Assembly (NCBI GenBank): GCA_963788115.1
Contig: CAWBFD010000003.1
Coordinates: forward strand, 372,001 to 436,000
Direction: 5' to 3'
DNA: 64,000 nucleotides
Origin: CAWBFD01 sp963788115
Lineage (GTDB): Bacteria > Actinomycetota > Thermoleophilia > Solirubrobacterales > 70-9
The stretch's first letter is position 1; each line of letters begins with the position of its first letter. Under the pieces are notes generated by a model. The model was not told the DNA's origin. It did no database searches and saw nothing but the letters and a program-made list of their open reading frames with translations. Both the position numbers and the translations under genes were made by a program. Positions 21,379-32,006 of the stretch are shown piece by piece.

Positions 21379-24138
21379 TCAGCCCCGCACCCTCAGCCGC
21401 ACCACCGTCTCCCGGTCTTCGACGCCCGGCCCGCGGGCGAGGAGCTTGATCTTCGTCACCTTCCCGCGCGCCGGCTTCCGGATCCGGAACTTGAACGCCT
21501 GCCGGTTGCTGGCGCCGGGGGCGATGTTCGCGATCGTGCGGCGCTCGGGGCCGCGCACCCGCAGGCGCTTCTTCGGCGCCCTGGCGATCAGGTTGACGGT
21601 GCCGGTCGGGCCGTCGCCGCGGTTGATCACCCGGACCCGGAACGTCGTCTGCTTCTTCTTCGGGCCGACCTCGCGCCTCTCCGGCTCGCCGACGAGGAGG
21701 AGATCGGGGGCGCCGACCGAGTCGCCGGGGACGATGCGGTAGGTCTCTCCCGCGTTCGCGTGGAACGTCAGAACCTGATCAGCCACTGCGAAGGGGGCGG
21801 GCGTGCCGTCTTCGCGGTAGACCTGCAGGGACTCCGTGAACTGGTCGTTCCGCACGACCAGATCACCGCTCCGATCCGCCGTCACGCGCACTTCGGTTGG
21901 CGAGCCCGAGCTCCAGGTCGCTCCGACCGTGTACCGCCCGCGGCCGCGCAGCCCGTCGACCTGGCCGGTCGGCCAGGCCGCCGGCAGCGCCGGCAGCAGG
22001 TGCAGCTCGCCGTTGTGGCTCTGCAGCAGCATCTCGGCGATGCCGGAGGTCGCGCCGAAGTTGCCGTCGATCTGGAACGGCGGGTGCAGGTCGAACATGT
22101 TCGGCGCGAGCCGGGCCGGGCACGACAGTTGCGAGAGCAGGTCGTGCGCGCGCTCGGGCCTCCTCCATCCGCGCCCAGAAGTTGATCTTCCAGGCGAGCG
22201 ACCAGCCGGTCCCGTCGTCGCCGCGCAGCTCGAGCGTCCGGCGCGCGGCCTCGTACAGCTCCGGGGTGCCGCGCTTGGTGATCTGGTTGCTCGGGTGCAG
22301 GCCGTAGAGGTGCGAGATGTGCCGGTGGTTCGTCTCGGTCTCGACCCAGTCGTAGAGCCACTCCTGGATGTTGCCGCGGGAGCCGACCTGCATCGGCGCC
22401 AGCCGGTCCCGGGTCGCCAGCACCTGCGCGCGGAAGGCCGCGTCGACGCCGAGGACCTCGCTGGCCTGCGCGCACGCCGTTGAACAGGTCGCGCAGGATC
22501 TGGTTGTCCATCGTCGGGCCGGCGCAGACGAGAGCGTTCGGATGGTGCGCGAGCTCCGGCGAGTTCGACGGGTTGGTGACGAGGTAGCCCGAGGTTCGGC
22601 TCCTCGACCAGCGTGTCGAGGAAGAACTGCGCGGCGCCCTTCATCGCCGGGTAGTTCGTGCTGCAGGGACGCGACGTCGCCGGTGAACCGGTAGTGGTCC
22701 CAGATCGTTGAGGCCAGCCAGGCGCCGCCGGTCTGCCACATGCCCCAGAACGCGCGCGTCGACCACCGAGGCGCCCCGCCAGCCGTCGGTGTTGTGGTGG
22801 GTGACCCAGCCGCCGGCGCCGTACTGCACCTGGGCGGTCCGGGCGCCGGTGACCGTCAGGTCGTTGATCATCTCGAACACCGGCTGGTAGCACTCGGCGA
22901 GGTTGGTCGTGTCGGCCGGCCAGTAGTTCATCGGCAGGTTGGCGTTGAGCGTGTACTTCGAGTCCCACGGCGGGACATCTGGTCGTTCCAGATGCCCTGC
23001 AGGTTGGCCGGCTGGGTGCCCGGGCGCGAGGAGGAGATCAGCAGGTAGCGGCCGTACTGGAACAGCAGCGCGGAGAACTGCGGGATCGTTGGTGCTCGCG
23101 TGCTGCTGCGATCCGCACGTCGGTGGTGTGGTCGGCGGCGCCGTGCGGCCGAGGTCGAGCGTCGTCCGGCCGAACAGCTGCTGGTAGTCGGCGACGTGCC
23201 GGCCGCGGAGCTCGTCGTACGGGCGTCCCCTCGGCGTCGCTCGAGGTGCCGCCGGGCGATGCCCTGGTAGTCGCCGGTGACGTCGGTGTAGTTGACGTAG
23301 CTGGAGCCGATCGAGATCAGCAGCGTGACGCTGTCGGCGTCGGCGACCGTGAGCGTGCCGCCGGAGCTGGTGACCGTGCCGCCCTCGGCGAGCGCTCGGG
23401 CCAGCGCGAGGAACCGGACCGAGCCGGCGATGCCCCGGTGGTCGCCGGAGACGCCGTCGAGCGCGACGGTCGCGTTGTCCGGGCTGGACGGCGTCGTCTG
23501 CTGCGGACTGTCGAAGCTCGCCGTGAACGTGATCGCGCCGGGCGGGTCGGCGGTCAGCCGCACCGCGATCACCTGGTCCGGCGCGCTCGCGAACACCTCG
23601 CGCCGACCGGGCACCCCGTCGGCGACGTAGCCGAGCGCAGCGGTGGCGGTGGTCGAGGTCGAGCTCGCGGCAGTAGTCCGAGACACCGCTCGGCTGCGAG
23701 AAGGTGAGCTGCAGGTTGCCGACCGGCTGGTAGGCGAGCTGGCCCGCCGGGCTGCCGAGCATCGTCTGGTTGATGAGGTTCTGCGGCCTGGCTCCACTGG
23801 TCGTCGAAGACCAGCTGCCGGATCTCGGCCAGCGCCCCGGCGCCCTGCGGGTTGCGTAGTCGTGCGGCCCGCCGGCCCAGACGGTGTCCTCGTTGAGCTG
23901 CAGCCGTCTCGGTGTCGACGTTGCCGAACACCATCGCGCCGAGGCGGCCGTTGCCGATCGGCAGCGCGCGCAGCCAGTCGGTGCCGGCCGGCTCGTCGTA
24001 CCAGAGCCTCAGATCGCCGGTCCCCGGGCCCCCGAGCTGCCCGGCCCGCGCCCGGCGCGGCCACCACCCCCGCCACATCAGCGCGCCTGCGACGCCGGCG
24101 CCGGCCTGCAGAACCTGCCTACGACTGAGCTCGACCAC
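21379..24138 (-). pseudogene. GH95-type alpha-L-fucosidase, multiply frameshifted
   Basis: GTG 24138 (GAAGGAGAAAC upstream) starts a twin-arginine-like signal (SRRQVLQAGAGVAGAL). The N-terminal GH95/65N domain follows (DWLRALPIGNGRLGAMVFG). The catalytic-domain motifs are recognisable across different frames: NANLPMNYWPADTTNLAE (the Asn pair), NIQEWLYDW (general acid Glu), HRHISHLYGLHPSNQ, and PPFQIDGNFGATSGIAEM (catalytic Asp). The C-terminal Ig-like module lacks the cysteines found in its relatives. Frame changes occur repeatedly between about 22140 and 23960; their sum is zero modulo 3. All catalytic motifs survive, so sequencing indels are a real alternative to gene decay. The role is exo-removal of alpha-L-fucose or a related sugar from plant glycans. 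It sits 53 bp downstream of the propeller/DUF1080 gene. Confidence 0.8.
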
Positions 24139-24191
24139 GTTTCTCCTTCCGCCCGACGGCTAGATGAGTAGTTCCATGACCTCGTGCGCCC

Positions 24192-27100
24192 CTACCGCCG
24201 CTTCACCCTCAGCGTCGCCTGGTCCTTAAGCGTCTTGACGCCGGCCGCCCGCGCCATAAAGCGGATCGTGACCCGCTTGCCGCGCGCGCTCGGCTTCGGC
24301 TTCAGCTTGAAGCTGGGCGCCATCCTCGCCCCCGGCGCGAGGCCGTTCTTGGTCCTGCAGGCCTCGCCGACCACCCTGACCTTCGACCGCGACCCGTTGG
24401 CGCAGACCCGGACCCTGGTGGCGCGGGCGCCGCCGGTGTTGCGGACGGTGGCCGTGAACCTCGCCAGCCTTCCGAGCTTGACCGCCCTGGTGTGCGGCGT
24501 CACCGAAAGCCGCAGGTCGGGCTGGCCCGGCTCGGGCTCGGCGTCGAGCGTGAAGTGGTCGAACCCGGCCCAGAGGGGCGCGTCCTGGAAGGCGCCGAGC
24601 GTGAATAGCCCGATGGCCGCCCCGTCGCCGATCGCGGCGTTGGTGACCTCGGTGCCGAAGTCGGTCCAGCTCTCGCCGTCGAGGCTGTAGGCGGCGGAGT
24701 ACGTCGCCCCGGACTTCGCCAGCCGCAGCCAGTAGGTGTCGTCGGCCGGGTAGTCGACCCAGACGTCCGCCTGCGGCTCCTGGACGACGTCGTCGATCTC
24801 GCTGCGCAGCTCGAGCCGCGCCTGGCCCGCCCCGTCGTCGGCGATCACGTCCCACTTCACGTAGTTGCCGTCGTCGAGGTAGGCGATCAGCCCGGCCTGC
24901 TGGCAGCACTGGACGAGCGGCACCGTGACCTTCGTCTCGGCCGTCCAGTCTCCCTGCGGGGTGTCCTGGAGGACCATGTTCGTGACCGGGGTGTTGTCGG
25001 CGCCGAAGATGTCCGCGTACGAGCTCTCGAGGTTGAGATGATCGCCCGAGACGTCGAGGCCGGGCGGGTCGTAGCGGACGATGCGGTTCCAGCGACAGCC
25101 GTCGAGCTCTGAGCCCGAGAACTCGTCGTCGGGGTCGATCTCGGCGCCGAGGTCGATGCAGTCCGGCTCGGGGCCGTGCTCCTTGACCTGGATCCGGCGG
25201 TAGAAGATCGTGTCGCCGGCGCCGTGGTTCTGGATCCCGAGCTTGGTCGCGGAGATGTCGCGGTTCGGGTAGGTGCCGGGGTCGTGGACGTAGTGGTTGA
25301 TCATCGCCCCGTTGAGGCGGACGGTGATCTCCGGGTCGTCGACCGTGATCTCGAACGTGTTCCACTCCCCGGGCGGATTGAGCGCCTCGTCTCGCAGCTG
25401 CTGATCGGGCGCCTGGATGTTGTAGAGCGAACCGGTGGTCGAGTCGAGGTCGTCGCTGGCGTCGATCTGGACCTCGTAGCCGTTGTCGAGGGCGTCCCAG
25501 GCCGGGCCGGAGGGGTAGCTGGGGTCGGGTTCCCAGTTCCCGACCACGACGCCGGAGTTGTCGTCGCCCGGCATCATCCATTCGAGCCGGAAGGTGACCG
25601 GCCCCTCGTAGAGCTCGTCGCGGTAGAGCATCCCGAGGCCGCCGAACGACTCGAGGGTGCACTGGGCGGTCAGGTTGAAACCGCCGGGGCCCGCCATCTG
25701 CCACTGCGAGGCGCTCTCCGCGGTCCCGTCGAAGAGCATCTCGTAGCCGGGGTCGGGCGCCTCGGGCTCGGTGCAGGTCGGTTCGACGTCGAGCGGGTCG
25801 ACGTGGAAGTGGTCGAACTCCGCCTCGTTGCCGCTGCCGTCGCCGTTGAATGCGGCGACGCCGATCCGCGGGTCGGGGATCGCCCCGGCCGGGCGCACCC
25901 GGCCGACGTCAGTCCACTCGGTCCCGTCCTGCGGAGTAGGCGGCGGTGAGCGAGGTGCCGTCGTTGCGGATCCGTAGGTGGACGGTGTCCGGGAAGCTCT
26001 CGGGAAGGAACGCCGAGCGGTCGAGCGCCGGGTCGAAGCTCGCCGAGCCGTTGTCCTGGAGCGTGAACTCGATCTGGCGGCCGTCGTTGTCGGGCACCTT
26101 GATGAACATCAGCTTCGCCCAGTCGGCGTCGCCGCCGTAGACGATCAGGCCCGCCTGCTCGTAGTCCTTGCCGGTGAACGGCAGCGTGACCTCCGTCGTG
26201 ATCTCCCAGCCGTCCTCGGGGGCGGGCTGGAGGACGATGTTCTCGGCGGTCGTGTTGCCGCCGAACATGTCGGTGCCATTGCCGGTGTCGATCGCGAGCG
26301 CACCGTCGCGAACCGCGCGCTGGTCGGGGACGTCGCGCACGATCTCGTTCCAGCGGCACGGGTCGAGCGCCGTGCCGTCGAACTCGTCGTCGGGGTCGAC
26401 CTCGGGCGGACATTGCGGGTCGACCGTGACCTCGATCGAGTCGGTGCCCTGCTCGGACGTGTCGGGGTCGGTGACGGTCAGCGTCGCCGTGTAGCTGCCC
26501 ACCTCGGTGTAGGTGTGGGTCGGGTCCTCCTCGTCAGACGTGTTGCCGTCGCCGAAGTCCCACTCGTACTCGAACGCAGGATTCGGCGAGCCGTCGGGAT
26601 CGGTTGCCTCGCCATCGAACTGCACCTCGAGCGGGACCGTCCCGCGGCCGGGGTCGGCGGACGCCGTCACCTGCGGCCCGCTCGGCTCGACGTAGTCGAT
26701 CCGGTAGATGCCGGAGTTGCCGTTGTTGCCGTTCGGGCTCGAGCCCCATTCGGCGATATACAGCGAGCCGTCGGGCCCGAACTCCATGTCCATCGGCCGC
26801 AGGTAGCCGAGCGACGGGAAGTCCTGGACCGCGGTTGCGTTGCCGTCCTCGTCGAGCGTCGCCGTCTTGATCCAGCTCTGGTGCCAATCGGTCAGGAACC
26901 AGTCGCCGTCGTACTCGGCGGGAAACTTGGTCGGCGAGGGGTTGGAGGGGTCGTATTGGTAGCGGGGCCCGCCGTTCGCCGCCCGACCCGGTGCCGAGAC
27001 CCGGGACCCGCGGGTCGGTTTCGCTGAAGCCCTGCCACATCGTCGCCGGCTTCGCCGGCGGGAGCTCGGTGAGCCCGGTGTTGTTCGGCGAGTCGTTGAC

Positions 27101-28100
27101 CGGGTTGTCGCAGTCGAAGGCGGTTCCCGAGGTCTCGGTCGCGAAGTCGTAGTCGACGTAGGGGGTGTTCTCGCGGACGCAGTAGGGCCAGCCGTAGTTG
27201 CCGGGCTCGGTGAGGACGTTCCACTCGACGCTGCCTTGCGGGCCGCGGTTCGGATTGGTCTGCCCCGCGTCGGGACCGTAGTCGGCGACCAGCGGCCAGC
27301 CCGTCTCCGGGTCGACCTCGAACCGGAACGGGTTGCGGAAGCCCATCCCGTAGATCTCCGGGAGGGTTGCGTCGGTCCCGGGCTCGAACAGGTTGCCCGC
27401 GGGGATGGTGTAGGTCGAGCCGGCGCCAGGCTCGGCCCCGGGGGCGATCTCGTCGATCGGCATGATCCGCAGGATCTTCCCGTTGGGGTTGTTCGTGTTC
27501 GCCGAGGTGCGCTGGGCGTCGAACGCCGCGCGCCCGGGCCGCTCGTCGATCGGCGTGTAGCCGTTGCGACTCGAACGGGTTGACGTTGTCCCCGGTCGCG
27601 ATGTAGAGGCTGCCGTCGGGGCCGAACTCGATGTCGCCGGCCGAGTGGCAGCAGGTGTCGCGCTGGTGGGTGTATTCGTAGATCGCCTCTTCCGAGGCCA
27701 CGTCGAGCTCGCCGCCCGCGTCGAGCGTGAAGCGCGAGATGCGCTGCGTGAGCGTCGCCTGCGGCGGCACCGAGTAGTGGAGGTAGAGCTCGCTGCTCTG
27801 GTCGAAGTCGGGTGCCAGCGCGAGGCCGAGGAGGCCGTTCTCCAGTCCGCCGTAAACGGAGATCGTCCCAATCGTCGTCGTGTCCTCGGTGCCCGGGTCC
27901 CAGACGCGGAGGTCGCCGAAGCGCTCGATGTAGAAGACGCGCCCGTCGGGGGCGACGTCGAGGGTCATCGGGTTGAGGGAGTCGGAGACGAGTTGCACCT
28001 TCTCGAAATTGGACTCCTGGGCACCCGCCGGGCTCGCCCCGAGCGCAAGGACCGTCGCAAGGGCGAAGATTCCCATTGCCGCAGCCTTGATCCTGGTCAT
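24192..28100 (-). pseudogene. Secreted PQQ-propeller / PKD / LamG / DUF1080 protein with three frameshifts
   Basis: ATG 28100 (GAGAGGAGAGGCGACG upstream) gives a signal peptide (MGIFALATVLALGASPAGAQ). Reconstructed order: PQQ-type propeller (TCCHSAGDIEFGPDG, GKILRIMPIDE, EIYGMGFRNPF); PKD (YEWDFGDG); DUF1349/LamG; DUF1080 (PGYEMLFDGT, FRLEWMMPGDDNSGVVVGN, ITVRLNGAMINHY); second LamG with CCQQAGLIAYLDDGNYVKWD; C-x14-C module. Single-base frameshifts lie near 27568, 26985 and 25935; total length is a multiple of three. DUF1080 proteins include 3-keto-disaccharide/glycoside hydrolases, so this fusion would couple sugar oxidation to cleavage of a keto-glycoside. That coupling is inference. Gap to the upstream GH67 gene is 71 bp. 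Confidence 0.8.
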
Positions 28101-28171
28101 CGTCGCCTCTCCTCTCTCAGGTCTCTCAGTTCCAGGCGCGGAGGCCGCCGAGGACGCGAGCACCGGCCGCC

Positions 28172-31100
28172 TCACTTCGCCACCCGTACCCGCACCGTCG
28201 CCCGCCGTGTCGCGACCTCCGGGCCTCGGGCGATCAGCTTCACCGTGGTGGTCTTGGCGCGCGCGCTCGGCTTCACCCGCAGCTTCGCCGTACGCCCACG
28301 CGTCTCACCGGCGGGGATGTCGCGGGCGATACAGCGCGCGCCCTCGAGCCTGAGCCTCTTCCGCGGCGCCTCGACGCAGAGGCTGACCGGGCCCGTGGCG
28401 GCGTCGCCCATGTTGGTCACCAAGAAGCGGAGCTTGGCCCGCTTCTCCCGCGGCTTGACCCTGACCACCCTCGGCTGGCCACGGACGCTCAGCTTGGGCT
28501 CGGGCTCGACGGCCGGGACCGGATCGCCGTGGCTGGAGATGCGGAAGTGGTCGAACGCGACGTCGAGGTCGGTCGAGGTCCCGCCGCGGTTGAAGGCGAC
28601 CAGCCCGGCGTGCGTGGCTTCTGTGCTCAGGGTCGTCGAGCCGATGAACCTGTAGATGCTGCCGTCGGTCGAGTAGTAGGCCCGATAGGTGCTCCCGGTC
28701 TTCTTCAGCCGCAACCAGATCGCGCCGTCTGCGCCGACGATCCGCTGCGCGTCGGATCCCGTGACCTCGAGCGTGGTCGCGGCGCCGCTCTGCTCGCGGA
28801 TGACGACGACTCGGAGCTTGTTGATCGGCGCGCCTGCGTTTGCCATCTCCCACGCGAGCTTCACGTAGTTGTCGTCGTCGGCGTAGGCGACGATCCCGCC
28901 CTGCTCGTTGTTGGCGGCAAGCGGCCGCGAGAAGACGAGCTTCGATTCCGCCGTCCAGTCCCCGTTGACGTCCTGGAGCGCGACGTTCCTCGCCGTGTTC
29001 GAGCTCCCCTGGAGGTCCCCGGCCTGCGAGGTGATGATGAGCGAGCCGTCGCCGAGGCGCCAGCTTGCGTCGTCCCGGCGCACCCATTCCCACTGCGGGC
29101 CGAGCCCGCCTGCATCGAACTCGTCGCTTCCCGGGATCGGGGTGTCGAGATTGACCGTGTAGACCGACGACGCGCCGCCGTTGGTCACGGTGACCCGTGC
29201 CTGTCCCGTGGCGGTGGCCGCCTGCTCGATGACGACCTCTGCGGCGGGATCGCTCGCGGTCGCCTCGACGGTGGGCACGCCTTGCACGCCCGCCGGCACC
29301 AGGGCGTTGTAGTCGAGCACGTCCGGACGGAAGGAGGCCAGGTCGCGGCCGTTGACCTCTAGGCTCTCGAGCCGGGTATCGCGGACCATGTCGAATACGT
29401 AGTTCTTCACGATCGGCCCGAAGAAGTCGTGCTTCGTGACCTTGACGACGGCCTGTCCGGGAACGTCCTCCGCCTGATCCAGGATCTCGTAGCTCGCCTC
29501 GGGGTCGGCTGTGACCACCTCGGTGATCGTCGGCGACCCTCCGGCGGGGACCGGGATCGTGTACGAGTCCTCCGAGAGGTTGAATCCGCCGAACTCCTCC
29601 CCATCCACGACGATCTCGGCCGATAGCGGGCCGTCGTCGACCGGGATCGGCCTGCCGCTGAACTCGCTCCAGTACTCGACGCTGGTGTCTCGCCAGTCGG
29701 CCGCGTCCGCTTCGTGGGTCTCGAGCTGCGGTCCTGCACCTCCTCGAAGCGGCGGGTCCCGATGTACGGCTCGAGCGAATCCCAGGTCTCCCGCATCCAG
29801 GTCACGTACTGGACGCCCATCTGGTAGCGGTAGACCAGCTCGTCCCAGAACGGCCGACCGTTGCTCATCTCGTGATCCCATGGGACGTGGTGGAACCACA
29901 TCATCAGGTTCTCGGGCACCGTCTCGAGGCTCCCGTACCGCTCCTCCAGCACCGGGAAGTACTGGGCGACGAGGTTGCTGCCGGTGGGCGAGCGGTCGAA
30001 GCCAAGGCCAGCGCTGTCCGCCTGGTTGTAGTACACGGGGCTCCAGTCGTCCCGAATGAACCACTCGGAGGGATTGGGTCCGTAGTGGTCGCCGGACGTG
30101 AACTGGTGGCCGATCCCGAGCGGGGTCTGGTAGCTCACCAGCGCCTCCCAGGATCCCATCATCATCTGGACGATCGTGTCGACGACGACGTCGTCGTTGC
30201 TCCAGGTCATCCGGACCCAGTCGTCGGCGATCGGCTCCGATTCGAGCCTCCAGTCCCAAGCCAGGCGGCCGAACGCGAACAGGTTCGCCTGTGAGAAGTG
30301 GTGCCCGGTCAGGTTCTCGGCGTTGCCGAGGTTGGCCACGCCGACGATCGCGGTGTCGGCATGGCCCTGCGCCGTTCCGTCGAGGACGTGGCCGACGAGC
30401 CGGTTCTCGAGCAGCTCGCCATCCTCGTCGGTCGCGTAGGTGTCGGTGGTGAGGATCTCCTCCCACATCGGCCCGAGATAGGTGAGCATCTAGTTCTGGC
30501 CGGTGTACTCCTGGGTGATCTGGAGCTCCATGGCCTGGTTCGTGTTCTCCATCCGGCCGAACATCGGGTGGATCGGCTCCCTGGCCTGGTAGTCCAGGGG
30601 CCCGTTCTTGGTCTGGAGGAACACGTTGTCGGCGAAGCGTCCCGTCGTCCCGTCGTCCTGGGGCTCGTCGTTGATGGGCTTGAACTCCAGATAGGCCCGC
30701 TTGAGCCGGTCGTGGTCGACGTCCGCGTTGTAGACGAAGGTGCGCCAGAAGACCTGCATCCCCAGGGGCGCGATCGCCGCTGCGATCCCATTCGCCCCGT
30801 CGCCGTGGTCGTAGCCGAAGTCCTGGGGCCCCGGCTGGCCCTCGGAGTTGGCCTTCACCGTGAAGCCGATGAAGTCCGGGATCGACGCTTGGATCTGCTC
30901 GGCCCTCCGGTTCCACCAGCCGCGGAACTCGTCGCCGTAGGGGTCGAGCTGCTGGTTCGTCAGCGTGTCGGGCGCGAACCGGGAGTCGGTCGGCGCCGTG
31001 TAGTTGATCGACAGCGCGATCCTGATCCCGTACGGTCGCAGCGCGTCGGCCAGCGCCGCCTCCTGGGCGATGTAGGCCGGCGTCAGGTAGGCGTTGTTGG

Positions 31101-31982
31101 CGTTGACGTTGTTGAGCCCGAAGCCGTTGATCCCAAGCGACGCGAGCGCTCGCGCGGCGACGATGTAGCGGTCGAGGATCACGGGCAGGTTCCGGTCGGC
31201 GCTGGCGCCGGTGGCGGCGAAGTTGAAGATCGCTCCGTTCTCGCCGGCCAGCCCGCCGGTCCCCGACGCGTTGTTGCCGGCGTAGAGCCGCTCCGTCTCC
31301 CAGTAGTTCAGGTAGCGGTTCTCGATCCTCGGCGACTCGGAGATGTCGAGGTTCGTGATCGGCTTCTGCGTCTGGATCAGCCGCAGGAAGGCGAAGGTCC
31401 CGTAGAGGGCGGCGACCTCCGTGTTGCCCGCGATGACCGTGAAGTCACCGGCCGCCCCGGTCACCGAGCGGATGATGTATCCGTCGTCGCCGAGCGGGGC
31501 CAGGTCCTCGGAGCCGATCTCCTGCGCGACGACCTCGGAGCTCTCGGGCGTTCCCACGACCACCGCGCCGTCGGGAACCTCGTCGCCCGGGCTCGCGAGC
31601 ACGGGCAGCTCCTCGTCGAGGAGCCCCCCGAGCCCCCTGACGAGCTCGTTCCTCGCCGCCTCGAGGCTGGTCTCGACCAGCGTCTCCTCGGATCCCGGCT
31701 CCATGCGAGGTCGGGCGTGTGCCGGTAGACCGGGTTCTGATCGACGTTCTCGACGACGATCGTGGTGACCGCGTCCCGATAGGCGTCGAGCAGGTCCGGA
31801 TCGCTCACCGGCTCGTAGCGCAGCCAGAGGTCGGCGCCGCCGTAGTCGTCGTCCTGCGCCGCGGCGGGAGGTGCTGCCAGTGCCGTCGTCGCGGCGGCGA
31901 CGATCACAGCCGCGAGCAGCGACGACCCGACTCGGAGTGCGGCCGCTCGCGTCACCACCCCGCCCGCGAGCCACGCGATCAC
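28172..31982 (-). pseudogene. GH67 alpha-glucuronidase with LamG and Ig modules; two frameshifts and an amber stop
   Basis: GTG 31982 begins a signal (VGSSLLAAVIVAAATTALAA) followed by the GH67 N-terminal motif GGADLWLRYEP. GH67 catalytic motifs are present: TVKANSEGQPGPQDFGYDHG (acid Glu), RFADNVFLQTKNGPLDYQ (Asp) and AREPIHPMFG (Glu). An in-frame TAG at 30492-30490 separates TGQN from MLTYLGPMWEE, at a position where family members read through. Single-base frameshifts lie near 31703 and 29738. After GH67 come cadherin-like beta-sandwich repeats (LESLEVNG), a DUF1349/LamG module and the C-x14-C module. The enzyme releases 4-O-methyl-glucuronic acid from xylo-oligosaccharides; the known family is usually intracellular, so a secreted version is notable. 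It lies 24 bp after the upstream ThuA gene. Confidence 0.8.
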
Positions 31983-32006
31983 CTCAGCCCCTGCCGCGCG
32001 CCACGC

